From: Corynebacterium poyangense
GTDB taxonomy: Bacteria > Actinomycetota > Actinomycetes > Mycobacteriales > Mycobacteriaceae
Direction: 5' to 3'
NCBI RefSeq assembly: GCF_014522205.1
Contig: NZ_CP046884.1
Coordinates: forward strand, 1,674,001-1,738,000
Length of the DNA stretch: 64,000 nt
The notes beneath the pieces were generated by a model. The model saw nothing but the letters and a program-made list of their open reading frames with translations. It did no database searches and was not told the origin of the DNA. Numbering within the stretch: the first letter of the stretch is position 1; every line of letters begins with the position of its first letter. Shown piece by piece: positions 1 through 10,909 of the stretch. The translations under genes were made by a program, and so were the position numbers.

Positions 1-1244
1 CGGAATAGGCGATCAAAAAAGGGCCGACCATAATTCTGCATGGATGATACGGCTTCGGGTTCATGACGGGCACAATTAGCTAACACACCCATCGACACCA
101 GGGTGACAATGACCGACGTACCACCAGCCGAAATTAAAGGAAGCTGAATACCTGTCACGGGGAGAATGCCGATCACATAACTGATATTGGTAAAAGCCTG
201 AACAACGACACCAGCACTCAGCGTGGCTGCAGCCAAGGCACGAAAGTCATCGTGGGAGCGACGTGCAACCCGAAGCCCGAAATACCCCAAGAGCCCGAAT
301 AACAGGATGACTAAGGCTCCTCCCCACAACCCCATTTCTTCGCCGATAATGGCGAAAATGAAGTCATTTTTTGCTTCGGGAAGATAAAACCACTTGGCTC
401 GAGATTGTCCCAGGCCTACTCCTAATAAGCCACCATCTGCCAGGGAAAGAAACCCTTGGTGTGTTTGATAGCCATTGGTTTGGGTGTCATCGAAGTTCCC
501 AAAGAGTGCAGCAAAATATACCAGGAACCGTTGGGAGCGGTAGCCACCCCCAAGCAAGACGCCAACCATCCCCAGCAGGCCAACCACAATCATGCCTAGG
601 AGGAAGGAACGCTGCAGTCCCACAAAAATGAGCAATAAAATCACCACGACGGTGAAAGATAAAGCCATGCCAAGGTCTCGCTCAGCCAGGATCAACAAAC
701 CCATGCCAAAACCGACTCCGCAAAAAACCACCATGCGTTTGCGGCGTTCAGCGGGGTCTTGTCCGGCACCGGCTAAGTAGTGAGCTCCCCACAAGGCGAT
801 GGCGACTCGGGCTACCTCCGAGGGCTGAAGACGCAATGATCCCAGTGCAATCCAGGATTGGGACCCCACCTCTTCTAAACCGGTGCCGATTCCGGGGATA
901 AGTACCGCAACCAATAGCAATACGGAGACTGCTAAAAGGGCCCCGGACAAACGGCGAATCATCGTCATCCGAAGACACAGGCATACCCAAAACAGCACCA
1001 AGCCCACAGCCACCATGGCGCACTGACGTAGTGCTGAGGTCCACACCGAATCTCCCCCAATCACCGACCACGTCATTGAGGAGGAAAAGACCATGACTAC
1101 GCCGATAGCGGTCAACGTAAAGACCATAATGCGGATCATCAAGTAGTCGATGGTCGGTGAGGATTCTATCCATTGCCGCAGGCCGTGAACGAGCCCGGCG
1201 ATTCTTCCTTGCTGTGGACGTCGCGTGACACTTGCGGTGCTCAT
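1..1244 (-). CDS. ftsW: FtsW, SEDS-family septal peptidoglycan polymerase (3' end outside window)
   Basis: This is the lipid II glycosyltransferase of the divisome, an integral membrane protein that works with the transpeptidase FtsI. The reading frame opens at an ATG at 1244 and stays open to the window edge, so about 414 residues are visible and the C-terminus is missing. It reads as a series of hydrophobic segments, and the SEDS motif QLPLISAGGTS is present near positions 130-165. The start lies 3 bp beyond the murD stop, as expected in the dcw order murD-ftsW-murG. The start MSTASVTRRPQQG has a short basic cytoplasmic N-terminus. Identification is firm. Confidence 0.95.
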   Translation of the reverse strand, partial: MSTASVTRRPQQGRIAGLVHGLRQWIESSPTIDYLMIRIMVFTLTAIGVVMVFSSSMTWSVIGGDSVWTSALRQCAMVAVGLVLFWVCLCLRMTMIRRLSGALLAVSVLLLVAVLIPGIGTGLEEVGSQSWIALGSLRLQPSEVARVAIALWGAHYLAGAGQDPAERRKRMVVFCGVGFGMGLLILAERDLGMALSFTVVVILLLIFVGLQRSFLLGMIVVGLLGMVGVLLGGGYRSQRFLVYFAALFGNFDDTQTNGYQTHQGFLSLADGGLLGVGLGQSRAKWFYLPEAKNDFIFAIIGEEMGLWGGALVILLFGLLGYFGLRVARRSHDDFRALAAATLSAGVVVQAFTNISYVIGILPVTGIQLPLISAGGTSVIVTLVSMGVLANCARHEPEAVSSMQNYGRPFFDRLF

Positions 1245-1247
1245 GGT

Positions 1248-2648
1248 TTAGCTCCCTGAATAAACATCGTAGACAGCTTGGTGGAACACATCTCCGCGAT
1301 GCCCCATTCCCTGAAACATGTCCAGGGAGGCCGCGGCCGGCGCCAAAACCAACGTATCGCCCGGTTGCGCTATGGTCGCGGAGGCAGCCACCAGTTCCTT
1401 CATGGCAGCTTCTGGATCAGTGGATTCACTAATAACGACAGGCAGATCAGGAGAGATCTTCCTCAATACTTTGGCGATGAGATGTCGATCTGCTCCTAAG
1501 AGGAAGGCGGCTCGGATCCGAGGCACATGCTCAGTGAGCAGCGGCTGGACGTCAGCCCCTTTTAATTGCCCCCCGCCAAACCACAGGATATTGTCTACTC
1601 CAGACAAGGCCGAATGAGCAGCATGGGGGTTGGTGGCCTTTGAATTATCAATGGCTCTGATGCCGTGAGAATCAAAAATAACTTGTCCCCGGTGACTAGC
1701 AACCTGGAAATTCTGGAGACCTCGCTGAATATGTTCCGGCTGAGCACCACATTGGTAGGCCATTGCTGCCGCAGCAACCGCGTCAAGGACACCAGCCGGA
1801 CCGGGAGGATCAATTCCTTCTGCCGAGGCTAAAACTACCGGCTCAGACCCGGTGTAATCAATAATTCTGCCGTGCTCTACCCCCACTTGACCTGGTTGTG
1901 GCGGGTGGGCGCTAAAACCTATCACATCATGATCATGGCCGAAGCGATGAAGGTATTTCCGTACCGTGGGATCATCTATCCCGGCGATTCCGATTGTGGA
2001 ATTCAATAAAAACATTTTCGACATGGCGTAGTTGTCCATTCCGCCATGCCAATCAAGATGGTCTTCAGCCAGATTCAGAACCGCACCGCAGTCCGGGGCA
2101 AGCGTGGAGCACCAATAGAGTTGAAAACTTGATAGCTCTACCACCAAAGTGTTAATTCGCTCGGGAACACGTAGAGCTTCACTGACTGCCATGCCAATAT
2201 TTCCCACCGCTAAGGTGGCAGGATCTACTTCCTTCATAATCCCAGCCAGCATGGCAGTGGTGGTGGATTTCCCGTTCGTACCGGTTATCCCCAGCCAACG
2301 ACGCGGCTCACCAAAAGTCCCGGCGCGATCCAACCGCCACGCAAGTTCGACGTCGCCAACAATTTCTATCCCTTTCTCAGCAGCCGCCTGAAATAAGGGA
2401 GTATCTGGCCGCCACCCAGGTGAGGTAATAATTAACCCGATATCGTCTAGCTGCTGCACAGCTTCAGTAGAGTCCACTGCGCTGACCTGGTGTGGAGCTA
2501 AAGCCTGACATTGCTCACGAATCAGCGGATCGTTATCCACCACAACCAGGGGGTGAGAAAAGCGGGTCAAGAGTTCAAGGCAGCTGCGTCCGCTCACACC
2601 CCCGCCGACAATCATCAGGGACTGACCGCTACTAACCAGCGATTTCAT
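1248..2648 (-). CDS. murD: UDP-N-acetylmuramoyl-L-alanine--D-glutamate ligase
   Basis: MurD adds D-glutamate to UDP-MurNAc-L-Ala in the cytoplasm, the second amino-acid step of peptidoglycan precursor synthesis. The 466-residue protein has the Rossmann-type N-terminal domain (IVGGGVSG near residues 13-20), the ATP loop [11 protein letters not shown] at 120-130, and a Mur ligase C-terminal domain with [10 protein letters not shown]. Length is normal for the family. The start overlaps the end of mraY by 17 bp and the stop is 3 bp before ftsW, so translation is probably coupled within the dcw operon. Confidence 0.96.
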   Translation of the reverse strand: MKSLVSSGQSLMIVGGGVSGRSCLELLTRFSHPLVVVDNDPLIREQCQALAPHQVSAVDSTEAVQQLDDIGLIITSPGWRPDTPLFQAAAEKGIEIVGDVELAWRLDRAGTFGEPRRWLGITGTNGKSTTTAMLAGIMKEVDPATLAVGNIGMAVSEALRVPERINTLVVELSSFQLYWCSTLAPDCGAVLNLAEDHLDWHGGMDNYAMSKMFLLNSTIGIAGIDDPTVRKYLHRFGHDHDVIGFSAHPPQPGQVGVEHGRIIDYTGSEPVVLASAEGIDPPGPAGVLDAVAAAAMAYQCGAQPEHIQRGLQNFQVASHRGQVIFDSHGIRAIDNSKATNPHAAHSALSGVDNILWFGGGQLKGADVQPLLTEHVPRIRAAFLLGADRHLIAKVLRKISPDLPVVISESTDPEAAMKELVAASATIAQPGDTLVLAPAAASLDMFQGMGHRGDVFHQAVYDVYSGS

Positions 2649-3753
2649 TAATCATCACTCCTCCGGTGCTCAGCCATTCCCCGTAGAAAATGCTGGTCCC
2701 AATGATCACCGCCATGGCAGCAATAAGCCAGAATCGGATGACCACAGTGGTTTCCGCCCAACCACCGTTTTCAAAGTGATGGTGGATAGGTGCCATCCGG
2801 AAGAAACGCTTGCCTGTTGTTTTAAATACCGCCACCTGAATGACTACTGATGCGGCTTCCATGACGAAAAGCGCTCCAATGATAATCATGAGTAATTCGG
2901 TGCGCGTCGTTACCGAGAGTCCAGCAACTAAGCCCCCGAGTGCGAGTGAACCAGTATCACCCATGAAAATCTTCGCAGGTGCCGCATTCCACCACAGGAA
3001 ACCTAGACAAGCCCCCAGTCCGGCAGCAGCTAAGACGGATAGGTCCAGTGGGTCACGAACCTGGTAGCACCCTCCGACTACTTGATGAGCACAAGAGTTT
3101 CGGAATTGCCAGAACGTGAGAACGGCATAGGCAGAGAGCACAAAGGCGGTAGTTCCCGCGGCTAATCCATCTAAGCCATCGGTGAGGTTGACCGCATTAG
3201 ACCAGGCACTAATCAGAATATAAATAAAGACGAGAAAAATAATCATCCCGATTATTCCGCCACCTAGCGCCAGGTCAAAGGTTTCCATATCCCGAATAAA
3301 GGACAATCTGGTTGACCCAGGGGTGAGGTCGTGGGCATCAGGGAACTGGAGAATAAGAATCCCGAATACGATGGCGACCACGAATTGGCCGATCAGCTTC
3401 GCTTTTTTATTCAGCCCTAGATTCCGGTGGCGGAACAGCTTAATGAAATCATCCAGGAAACCTAAGAAGCCCAGTCCAAGAGTCAAGCCCAAGACTAATA
3501 ACCCGGAGGCGCTAAAGCCGCCGCCTCCAATGACTATTCCGTATAGTCCCACCACCACATAGGCCACCGTGATACCGAGTAGGATCGCAAGCCCGCCCAT
3601 GGTGGGTGTGCCACGTTTTCTGAGGTGACTTCGTGGACCGTCATCCCGGATTTCCTGCCCGAAACCTTCCGCAGAAAACCACCGAATCAGCATCGGGGTA
3701 ACGAATATCGCCACCAGGAAGCTGACCATTCCGGCGATAATAATTTGGGTCAT
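2632..3753 (-). CDS. mraY: Phospho-N-acetylmuramoyl-pentapeptide-transferase
   Basis: MraY transfers phospho-MurNAc-pentapeptide to undecaprenyl phosphate at the membrane, making lipid I. The 373-residue protein is strongly hydrophobic throughout, with about ten membrane segments. It carries the family signatures [10 protein letters not shown], the Asp-rich FLDDFIKL segment and the C-terminal HHHFE motif ([10 protein letters not shown]). It lies between murF (38 bp upstream) and murD (overlapping). Length and motifs are canonical. Confidence 0.96.
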   Translation of the reverse strand: MTQIIIAGMVSFLVAIFVTPMLIRWFSAEGFGQEIRDDGPRSHLRKRGTPTMGGLAILLGITVAYVVVGLYGIVIGGGGFSASGLLVLGLTLGLGFLGFLDDFIKLFRHRNLGLNKKAKLIGQFVVAIVFGILILQFPDAHDLTPGSTRLSFIRDMETFDLALGGGIIGMIIFLVFIYILISAWSNAVNLTDGLDGLAAGTTAFVLSAYAVLTFWQFRNSCAHQVVGGCYQVRDPLDLSVLAAAGLGACLGFLWWNAAPAKIFMGDTGSLALGGLVAGLSVTTRTELLMIIIGALFVMEAASVVIQVAVFKTTGKRFFRMAPIHHHFENGGWAETTVVIRFWLIAAMAVIIGTSIFYGEWLSTGGVMINEIAG

Positions 3754-3791
3754 GGGGGTTCCTGACTCTCCTTGCCACTGTCTCTAATTCG

Positions 3792-5330
3792 CTATTTTCC
3801 TGGATTATGGGGCCCAGGATTGGCGCCATGAGGAGTTGCTGCGGGGGCGGGGCAATCTGCCATCAAGGCTTCAGCAACTTGCCACAGTCGCTGCGCGTTG
3901 GAAGCCTTGACCAACACCACATCCTTGGGATTGAGTTTGTTCCGCAATATTTCCATCGCTTCATCCACGCTCAAGGCAATCTCAGTATTTATACCCTCTC
4001 GGGTTGCTGCCTCACACATTGCCCTACAGCATTCACCATCATTCGGATCCACCGCGATGAGCTCCGTGATGTGAAATCTCGCCAGTTCGGTGGCCAGCGC
4101 CACATGTTCTGCCACGGATTCTTCGCCGAGTTCACCCATTTCTCCTAAGACAGCAAAGCTGTGAGCGTCTGGGCGGGCGCTAGCGGTATAGGCTAGTGCC
4201 GCGATTCCGGCGCGCATAGACTCCGGGTTTGCATTGTAGGAGTCATTGATGACGGTGACACCATCGCCTCGAGTGTGAACATCCATGCGGTGTGCTGAGG
4301 CAGGCTTTGCTTCCTCTAAGGCCGTCACAATGTCGGCCATCCCCAAGCCGCAATATTGTCCGACGGCTGCCGCCGCCAAGGCATTGGATACCTGGTGGGC
4401 ACCAAAAACTCCCAGGTGGACTCTGCGGGTTTCTTCCCTTGGCAGGTGGAGGTCAAAAGCGGCACGAGCGATATCATCGAGATCAATGTTGCTGGCGTAA
4501 ATATCAGCGTCGACAGCCGGTGGAGTAGCTACGGAGTAGGACACTACCTTTGCGGTAGTCCGGGCGCTCATGCCGATAACAAAGGGATCATCGGCGTTGA
4601 GGATCGCTATTCCGTCCTCAGGTAGCGCAGCAACTAATTCCCCTTTTGCTTGGGCGATGTTTTGGCGTGATCCAAATTCCCCCAAGTGAGCGGAACCCAC
4701 ATTGAGTACGACGCCGATGTGGGGTGGTGCGATGTGCGCGAGATGAGTGATATGCCCTAAACCACGCGCAGACATTTCCGCGACCAGGAATTTCGTGTCC
4801 TTAGTGCAGCGCAATGCAGTGTAGGGATGGCCCAGTTCATTATTAAAAGAGCCCGGTGGTGCGATGGTGGGTCCGGCGTGGGATACCACTTTGGCTACTA
4901 GATCCTTCGTGGAGGTTTTGCCGGCTGAGCCAGTAATCCCGATGATTGTTAATCCCTCTTTCACTAGTCTGCGCATAACTTCGCGAGCTAGTGAAGATAA
5001 CGCCCCAATGACCGCGCTTGCTGAACCGTCCTCGTCGTGAGCAAAAGCTTCCGCGTTTCCTGAAGCTGGGCCGCGGGGTTCAACAATAATGGCCGGTACT
5101 CCTACGGGTCGAGCCGCAAGTACCGCCGTCGCCCCTGCTTGGTGCACCGCTTGGGCGGCAAAATCGTGCCCGTCTACTCGAGCTCCGGGTAAGGCAATAA
5201 AAAGATCCCCGAGCGAGATTTTTCGGGAGTCAAACTCCACTGCCCCGGTGATGACGTGGTCTGGGTCGGTGACCTGATCTAGCCGGCCACCAACGATGTC
5301 TGCAATTTCTTTTAGACTCAGCTCAATCAT
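3792..5330 (-). CDS. murF: UDP-N-acetylmuramoyl-tripeptide--D-alanyl-D-alanine ligase
   Basis: MurF adds the D-Ala-D-Ala dipeptide to the cytoplasmic UDP-MurNAc-tripeptide. The 512-residue product starts MIELSLKEIADIVGG, typical of MurF. It has the ATP loop GITGSAGKTS at 131-140, the Mur-family motif NVGSAHLGEFGS, and NDSYNANPESMRA in the C-terminal part. A Pro/Gly-rich tail of about 20 residues follows the folded domain. The start is 3 bp from the murE stop, consistent with one operon. Confidence 0.96.
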   Translation of the reverse strand: MIELSLKEIADIVGGRLDQVTDPDHVITGAVEFDSRKISLGDLFIALPGARVDGHDFAAQAVHQAGATAVLAARPVGVPAIIVEPRGPASGNAEAFAHDEDGSASAVIGALSSLAREVMRRLVKEGLTIIGITGSAGKTSTKDLVAKVVSHAGPTIAPPGSFNNELGHPYTALRCTKDTKFLVAEMSARGLGHITHLAHIAPPHIGVVLNVGSAHLGEFGSRQNIAQAKGELVAALPEDGIAILNADDPFVIGMSARTTAKVVSYSVATPPAVDADIYASNIDLDDIARAAFDLHLPREETRRVHLGVFGAHQVSNALAAAAVGQYCGLGMADIVTALEEAKPASAHRMDVHTRGDGVTVINDSYNANPESMRAGIAALAYTASARPDAHSFAVLGEMGELGEESVAEHVALATELARFHITELIAVDPNDGECCRAMCEAATREGINTEIALSVDEAMEILRNKLNPKDVVLVKASNAQRLWQVAEALMADCPAPAATPHGANPGPHNPGK

Positions 5331-5333
5331 GGA

Positions 5334-6854
5334 CTAGTCCTCCTTCCCTGTTGCCGCCTGAAATCCTCGCAGCTCCAAAGCAGTGCGCATTTCTTCTCGG
5401 TCATCAAAGTGATGTGTAGTTGTGCCTATAAGCTGTCCGGTTTCATGCCCTTTGCCAGCAACAATTACAGCGTCGCCGGGTTGTGCCCACGCCACTAATT
5501 CCCTAATGGCCTTATGTCGATCCCCGATAATCCGAATTTCCGCACCTTGGTGTACTTGGCGAGCCCCGGCGGCCACCGCCTCTCGAATGGTTGCTGGATC
5601 TTCCGTTCGAGGATTGTCATCACTAATAATCACAAGATCGGCGCGCTGAGCTGCTGCCTCCCCCATCATCGGTCGCTTTGCTTTATCCCGATCCCCTCCG
5701 GCCCCGAGAACTATTCCGATTCTTTTTTCCGTTTGTTTCCGAAGAGTATCCAAGACTGCCGCTACCGCAGCGGGTTTGTGAGCGTAGTCAACAACGGCAA
5801 TAAAGTCTTGCCCCTGGTCTATTCTTTCCATTCGGCCGGGTACTGCTACTTCAGCAATACCGGAGGCTACCGCCGCTACATCCGCTCCCACCGTGGCGGC
5901 TGTAGCTAGGGCCAATGCTGCGTTCGTGATATTGAAAGCACCAGGTAATGGCATGTGAACAGGAAGTTCTTGAGCACCTAGGTGGAGTAAGAAATTTTGT
6001 CCGCCCTGTGGTTCAACCTCCACATCGGAAACCCAGATATTTGCTTCGTGATGCTGCGGACCCCCGGACACCCGGAGTGGGTCTATCGCAATATCGGCCA
6101 TACGCTGCCCCCAGTCATCATCAACACAGATGATGCTGTGCTGAGCTCGCACACTGGATGCGGGGTGGAAAAAACGTGCTTTCGCTTCGAAATAATCCTC
6201 CATGGTGGGGTGAAAATCGAGGTGATCTTGAGATAAGTTGCTAAAAACCGCCACGTCAAATGCGCTACCATCTACTCGGCCGAGGGCTAGAGCATGGCTA
6301 GATACTTCCATGACTACGTGAGTAACTCCGGAATCTGCCATGTGTCGGAAGAGATGCTGCAGCATAGGTGCTTCCGGGGTGGTTAATGGGGTATCAACCG
6401 GATTTCCATTAATCCGAGTTCCTGTGGTCCCAATAAGTCCGACGCTACAGCCCGCTTTTCTTAACCCGGCTTCTAAAAGATAGCTGGTCGTGGTTTTTCC
6501 TGAGGTGCCGGTAATCCCAATCAGCGTGAACTCTCGAGAAGGGTGCTGATAGATCTCTGCAGCGAGCACACCCAAAATAGCGCGAACGTCCTCAACGATG
6601 ATTACTGGGCGAGTGTCCCCTTGCTCCCGAAGAATCTTCGCCCCAGTTTCATCGCTTAAGATCGCCGCGGCTGGGGTGTTATGAGCATAGCGAGCACCAT
6701 GGGTGCGCGTGCCTGGCAGGGCCGCGAAAAGGCCACCCTCTGGTAGCCGGGAGGAGTCTAGTCCGATGTCATGGATAAGCAAATCTTGGCTGCGGTCAGC
6801 GTTCTCGAGCCTACCGCCAGCTAAGTCCACCAGGGTGGAAAGTTTTGTCGCCAT
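5334..6854 (-). CDS. murE: UDP-N-acetylmuramoyl-L-alanyl-D-glutamate--2,6-diaminopimelate ligase
   Basis: MurE adds meso-diaminopimelate to the precursor. The P-loop GITGTSGKTTTS is at about residues 113-124, and the motif DNPRTEDP, the known signature of mDAP-specific rather than lysine-specific MurE, is in the C-terminal domain. This fits the mDAP-type wall of corynebacteria. The 506-residue length is normal. A GGAGAT ribosome binding site precedes the ATG at 6854. The gene is 44 bp from the ftsI stop. Confidence 0.96.
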   Translation of the reverse strand: MATKLSTLVDLAGGRLENADRSQDLLIHDIGLDSSRLPEGGLFAALPGTRTHGARYAHNTPAAAILSDETGAKILREQGDTRPVIIVEDVRAILGVLAAEIYQHPSREFTLIGITGTSGKTTTSYLLEAGLRKAGCSVGLIGTTGTRINGNPVDTPLTTPEAPMLQHLFRHMADSGVTHVVMEVSSHALALGRVDGSAFDVAVFSNLSQDHLDFHPTMEDYFEAKARFFHPASSVRAQHSIICVDDDWGQRMADIAIDPLRVSGGPQHHEANIWVSDVEVEPQGGQNFLLHLGAQELPVHMPLPGAFNITNAALALATAATVGADVAAVASGIAEVAVPGRMERIDQGQDFIAVVDYAHKPAAVAAVLDTLRKQTEKRIGIVLGAGGDRDKAKRPMMGEAAAQRADLVIISDDNPRTEDPATIREAVAAGARQVHQGAEIRIIGDRHKAIRELVAWAQPGDAVIVAGKGHETGQLIGTTTHHFDDREEMRTALELRGFQAATGKED

Positions 6855-6898
6855 CGTACTGATCTCCTTGGGTAACAGATATTTTTGAGGACAGAGTA

Positions 6899-8899
6899 TT
6901 AATTCGCTTGCAACACCAATTGCCCCTCCATCGGTGGTGACGGCGGCACATTATCTCGGTCTAAAAGCCAGGATGCGATATCGGTAAATAGTGGAGCTGC
7001 AGACTGTCCCCCTTCTCCGTGAACTCCGCGATGAGGTTCATCAAGCATGATAGCTATGACATAACGGGGATCATCAGCCGGTGCGATACCAGCAAACGTA
7101 ATCCAGAACTGATTTTGAGAATAGGCCCCCGTCTTGGGATCTACCTTCTGAGCCGTTCCCGTCTTTCCCGACAGTTGATAACCCGCAAGCCCAGCATTAC
7201 CCGCCGTTCCGCTTTGCACACCCGTCGGATCATGCTGCAACACAGCTCGGAACATATCCACTACAGTGCGCGCAGTCTTCGCGCTGACCACCCGCGTCGT
7301 TTTCGGTTTATCCAAGGGCTGCTGTTGGCCGTTGGGTGAGGTAATAGATTTAATTATTCGAGGCTCGACCCTTTCTCCACCATTTGCCAAAGTTTGATAA
7401 ATCGACGCCATCTGCAAGGTGGTCCATGACATGCCCTGACCAATCGGCAGATTGGCAAAAGTACCTCCACCCCACTGCTCTGGGGCAGGATACAGTCCCT
7501 GGGATTCGTTCGGTAACTCAATACCGGTACTTTGCCCTACTCCAAATCGTTGAAGATAGTCAGCAAATTTTTTCTCCCCTAAACGCTGCGCCAATTCCAA
7601 GGTCCCCACGTTGGAGGATTTTCCAAAGATGCCGGTAGTGGTGAGATTCAGCGTGCCGTGCTGCCACGCATCATTCACCCGCACCCCAGACATTTCTATG
7701 CTGCCAGGTACTTGATGAACTTCATCCGGTGTTGTCAACCCTTCCTCAATAGTGGCGGCCGCGGTAATCACCTTGGCTACCGAGCCCGGCTCAAAAGGAT
7801 GAGATACCGAGGTGTTATCAAAGGTGTGCCCTTGTTCTAGCTGTTTTTGCACCTCGGAGTTGGGATCAATGGTATCTGAGTTCGCCATCGCCAACACCTC
7901 AGCAGTCTTAGCATCAAGCACCACGGCAGAGGCATCCTGAGCTCCGGAATTTCGCTTCGCTTGTTCAAGCTGCTGCTGCACATAGGTTTGTAAATCAAGA
8001 TCCAAAGTCAGGTCAACATTTGCTCCATCTACAGCCGGCACCTGGTCTCTCAATGTTCCAGGAATTACTTGGCCGTTGACCGACACGTCCTCGGTTTTGC
8101 GCCCATTGATTCCTCCGAGAGTAGAGTCTGCCCAGGCTTCAAATCCAAACTGACCTTGGCCGTCCATAGATACTTTGCCAATAACGTTTTCCCCAACAGC
8201 GCCGTTCGGATACTGCCGAATGTCTTGGTGATCTGCCGCCACCCCGTGATATTCGGAAGCGATTTCTGCTGCCACATCGGGGTCGACATTGCGCACCAAC
8301 ACCTCATAGGTGGAATCCTCTTTAAGTTTCTTGAGGATGTCATCGCTTTTTACTTGATCTTGAGCAGCATTGGTGGCACCTTTAATTTTCTCCGGAATAC
8401 CTTTAGCCATATCTTCGAGTTGTTGCTCAACTCGTTGGTCCCGCTGTTGATCCCGGGCAGCGCTATTTAACCCTTCTGCGGCCATCTGCTGATCAGCTAA
8501 CTCCCCCAACTCTTTCCGAAGCAAAGTGGGAGACACCGTTAGAGAACGAGCTTGCATGGTGTAGGCCATCGGACGCCCATCACGATCAGCGATTTCCCCA
8601 CGACGAGCTGGTTCGGTATATACCCGGGAGCGCTGTAGTTCTGCCTTGTTGTGCAAATTGGGACCCCACACCAGCTGAACCCAGGCGAGTCTCCCAATCA
8701 GCAGTCCCACCACAACAATGACCACCGTTACGACTACAGCTACACGTCTAGAAGTGCCAAAAGTTTGAATTTCGGGTTTGACTCGCGGCCCGAGGCGTCG
8801 AGCCTTGTCCTGAGGACGTGGTTGTTGCTCTCGATAAGGCGAACGACGGGACGAGCGCCCTCGTCCCGCTGGACCTCTGCCATCCTGTGGAGGCGTCAC
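6899..8899 (-). CDS. ftsI: FtsI / PBP3-type septal transpeptidase
   Basis: This class B penicillin-binding protein cross-links septal peptidoglycan and partners FtsW. The 666-residue protein has a basic, proline-rich cytoplasmic tail (1-50), one membrane anchor at about 53-78, a dimerisation domain, and a transpeptidase domain with catalytic S373-VAK, SSN at 428-430 and KTG at 579-581. No PASTA domains follow. The start is a GTG 18 bp beyond the ftsL-like stop; I kept it because the N-terminal tail reads as a normal actinobacterial FtsI tail. Confidence 0.95.
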   Translation of the reverse strand: MTPPQDGRGPAGRGRSSRRSPYREQQPRPQDKARRLGPRVKPEIQTFGTSRRVAVVVTVVIVVVGLLIGRLAWVQLVWGPNLHNKAELQRSRVYTEPARRGEIADRDGRPMAYTMQARSLTVSPTLLRKELGELADQQMAAEGLNSAARDQQRDQRVEQQLEDMAKGIPEKIKGATNAAQDQVKSDDILKKLKEDSTYEVLVRNVDPDVAAEIASEYHGVAADHQDIRQYPNGAVGENVIGKVSMDGQGQFGFEAWADSTLGGINGRKTEDVSVNGQVIPGTLRDQVPAVDGANVDLTLDLDLQTYVQQQLEQAKRNSGAQDASAVVLDAKTAEVLAMANSDTIDPNSEVQKQLEQGHTFDNTSVSHPFEPGSVAKVITAAATIEEGLTTPDEVHQVPGSIEMSGVRVNDAWQHGTLNLTTTGIFGKSSNVGTLELAQRLGEKKFADYLQRFGVGQSTGIELPNESQGLYPAPEQWGGGTFANLPIGQGMSWTTLQMASIYQTLANGGERVEPRIIKSITSPNGQQQPLDKPKTTRVVSAKTARTVVDMFRAVLQHDPTGVQSGTAGNAGLAGYQLSGKTGTAQKVDPKTGAYSQNQFWITFAGIAPADDPRYVIAIMLDEPHRGVHGEGGQSAAPLFTDIASWLLDRDNVPPSPPMEGQLVLQAN

Positions 8900-8917
8900 G
8901 ACCTACGCTCACCAACC

Positions 8918-9754
8918 TTACTGTCGACGTGGCGAATAGGGAGCTTGAGCAGGATCTTGGGAATTCTGCCCAGTGACATTGTTCTGCGTCTGAGCATTCT
9001 GCTGCGGTAACCGTTCACCCTGAGGCACAGCGGCCAACCGATCAGACATATTACGGGTGTCTTCTGGGCGGCTGCTTGCCGTTTGCTGAGAATTTGATTG
9101 GCTATTGATATCAATAACCGGCCGTGTGGTGTTGTCACCTGGACGCTGTTCCACCATCACACCATGCGCATCGGGCCCTAGCACCGTAGGTTGCACTGGA
9201 ACCACCATATTCATCTCCGCAGCCTGCTTAGCCAGTGCCGACGCAGAAGACTTATCCGCAAGATCCCGATGCAAGGTTTCCAGCTGATTTTCTAATTGAG
9301 ATTCCTGGGACGTGAGATCTTGCAGCGCAAAGGCCTGCTGCGTGGTGACTCCAGAAAGGTACATTGTTAACCCGATTGCACTGATTAACATGGCGACTGC
9401 TGCACCAGCTATTTTTACCCAGCGGTGCGCTACTCGAACAGAGCCAATCTGTCGGCCCCGAATGGACACCACCTGACGGCTCCCAAGCCGTCCTTGCTTA
9501 CGCGACGGGGTTTCTCGCTGACGCCGAGACGGACTCGACGGCTGGCGAGAGGGAGCTGGCGCAAAAGCTGTCCCGGTCGACCAATTGCGGGTAGCTGTAC
9601 GACTTCGCCCTGGCGCCGTTGTGGAACGCGCCCCTACATGTGAGCGACGTTCAGTGCCCCGCACGGTGCCACTCGGACGAGAGCTATTTCGCTCCCGTTC
9701 CCGACTACGGGCACGGGTGCGGGTGAAGCGATCGCTTCCAGTTGTCATAGTCAT
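8918..9754 (-). CDS. ftsL: FtsL-like septum protein with long basic N-terminal tail
   Basis: The gene sits between rsmH and ftsI, the standard place of ftsL. The 278-residue product has about 105 disordered residues rich in Arg, Ser and Pro, one membrane segment at about 111-132, and a short heptad-like stretch ([20 protein letters not shown]) that would be the FtsL/FtsB-type coiled coil. A Gln/Asn/Pro-rich tail follows. FtsL normally bridges the divisome to FtsW and FtsI. The ATG overlaps the rsmH stop as ATGA, suggesting coupled translation. Sequence similarity is low, as is usual for FtsL; the call rests on topology and position. Confidence 0.75.
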   Translation of the reverse strand: MTMTTGSDRFTRTRARSRERERNSSRPSGTVRGTERRSHVGARSTTAPGRSRTATRNWSTGTAFAPAPSRQPSSPSRRQRETPSRKQGRLGSRQVVSIRGRQIGSVRVAHRWVKIAGAAVAMLISAIGLTMYLSGVTTQQAFALQDLTSQESQLENQLETLHRDLADKSSASALAKQAAEMNMVVPVQPTVLGPDAHGVMVEQRPGDNTTRPVIDINSQSNSQQTASSRPEDTRNMSDRLAAVPQGERLPQQNAQTQNNVTGQNSQDPAQAPYSPRRQ

Positions 9755-10755
9755 CGCTGACCTCCGTACTCTGTGCTCGTTTTCTCAATTGCCCGGACCC
9801 TCACCGGCGCAGCTCGTGAATTATCAGCAATCTCTTGCGGCGAGGCTTTTTCAGAACCACGGGTCAGCAACCGAAATTGTGGAGCTGTTCCAGGCAAATC
9901 CATCGGTAATCCCGGTGGCGTCGCCGACGCTGTTAGCTCACTAAAGGATCGCTTGACGATGCGATCCTCTAATGATTGATAGGACATAAAAACCATGCGT
10001 CCACCCGGCGCTAGCAGGTCTGCCATAACCGGTATCACCCGCGTCAGAGAATCCAATTCCTGGTTAACTTCCACCCTTAAGGCTTGGAAAGTTCTCTTCG
10101 CGGGATGTCCGCCACTGCGCCGAGTAGCCGCCGGAATCGTGGCATAAAGCAATTCCACGAGACGCGCCGAAGACTCAAAGGGGGCTTTTTCTCGCTCCCG
10201 AACAATAGCGCTGGCTATTTTTCCAGCGAAACGTTCTTCACCATAGGTTTTGAAAATCCGCGCCAAATCCCCATGCGCATAGGTGTTCAGGACATCAGCT
10301 GCGGTGATCCCGGAACTAGGATCCATCCTCATATCCAACGGAGCATCGGCCCGATAAGCAAACCCTCGGTCCAGCTGGTCCAACTGCATGGAGGAGACTC
10401 CAAGATCAAAAAGCGCAGCGTGAATGCCCGACGCACATATCTCGTGAAGATGACTATCATCCTGGATTGCTTCAGCAAGGTCATCAAAGCGCGCATGCAC
10501 CGGGAAGAACCGATCTCGATAGGGCTGGAGACGATCAGTAGCTTGACTAAGAGCAGAGGGGTCTCGGTCTACCCCCACCACAATGGCATGAGGAAATCTC
10601 CGCAGAAAGTTTTCACTGTGCCCACCAGCCCCCAGGGTGCAATCGACGATGGCTGCCTTATCACCTGCCCTCGTAATCGCCGGGCTAAGAAGTTCGGTTA
10701 CCCGATCTTTGAGCACTGGGACGTGGCCATAATCGGTGGTGGTGTGGTCCTCCAA
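9751..10755 (-). CDS. rsmH: 16S rRNA (cytosine-1402-N4)-methyltransferase
   Basis: RsmH (MraW) methylates C1402 of 16S rRNA. The 334-residue product has the SAM-binding motif [11 protein letters not shown] early on, followed by [27 protein letters not shown] and the C-terminal [11 protein letters not shown]. The start is uncertain: the longest frame begins with TTG at 10755 ([15 protein letters not shown]), which aligns well with the family start, and no better-spaced ATG or GTG precedes the conserved HVPVL. It is the second gene of the dcw operon, 154 bp after mraZ. Confidence 0.94.
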   Translation of the reverse strand: MEDHTTTDYGHVPVLKDRVTELLSPAITRAGDKAAIVDCTLGAGGHSENFLRRFPHAIVVGVDRDPSALSQATDRLQPYRDRFFPVHARFDDLAEAIQDDSHLHEICASGIHAALFDLGVSSMQLDQLDRGFAYRADAPLDMRMDPSSGITAADVLNTYAHGDLARIFKTYGEERFAGKIASAIVREREKAPFESSARLVELLYATIPAATRRSGGHPAKRTFQALRVEVNQELDSLTRVIPVMADLLAPGGRMVFMSYQSLEDRIVKRSFSELTASATPPGLPMDLPGTAPQFRLLTRGSEKASPQEIADNSRAAPVRVRAIEKTSTEYGGQR

Positions 10756-10909
10756 GGCGATGCCCCCTGTGTTGTCTTAAGCCATTCATTGCTTCAAGTG
10801 CGCGGGGCGCATATAGGGCCCTGTCCGAGGGGCAATCTGATATCGGGGAAGTACACCAGAGTGTCAACCTCGAACAGAGTCCATATACGCACTCCGTGGA
10901 GGTGAGCCT

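Noticed and set aside
10084-10905. Plus-strand 273-codon frame opposite rsmH
   Set aside because: It is wholly antisense to a strongly conserved gene and shows no family features or ribosome site.
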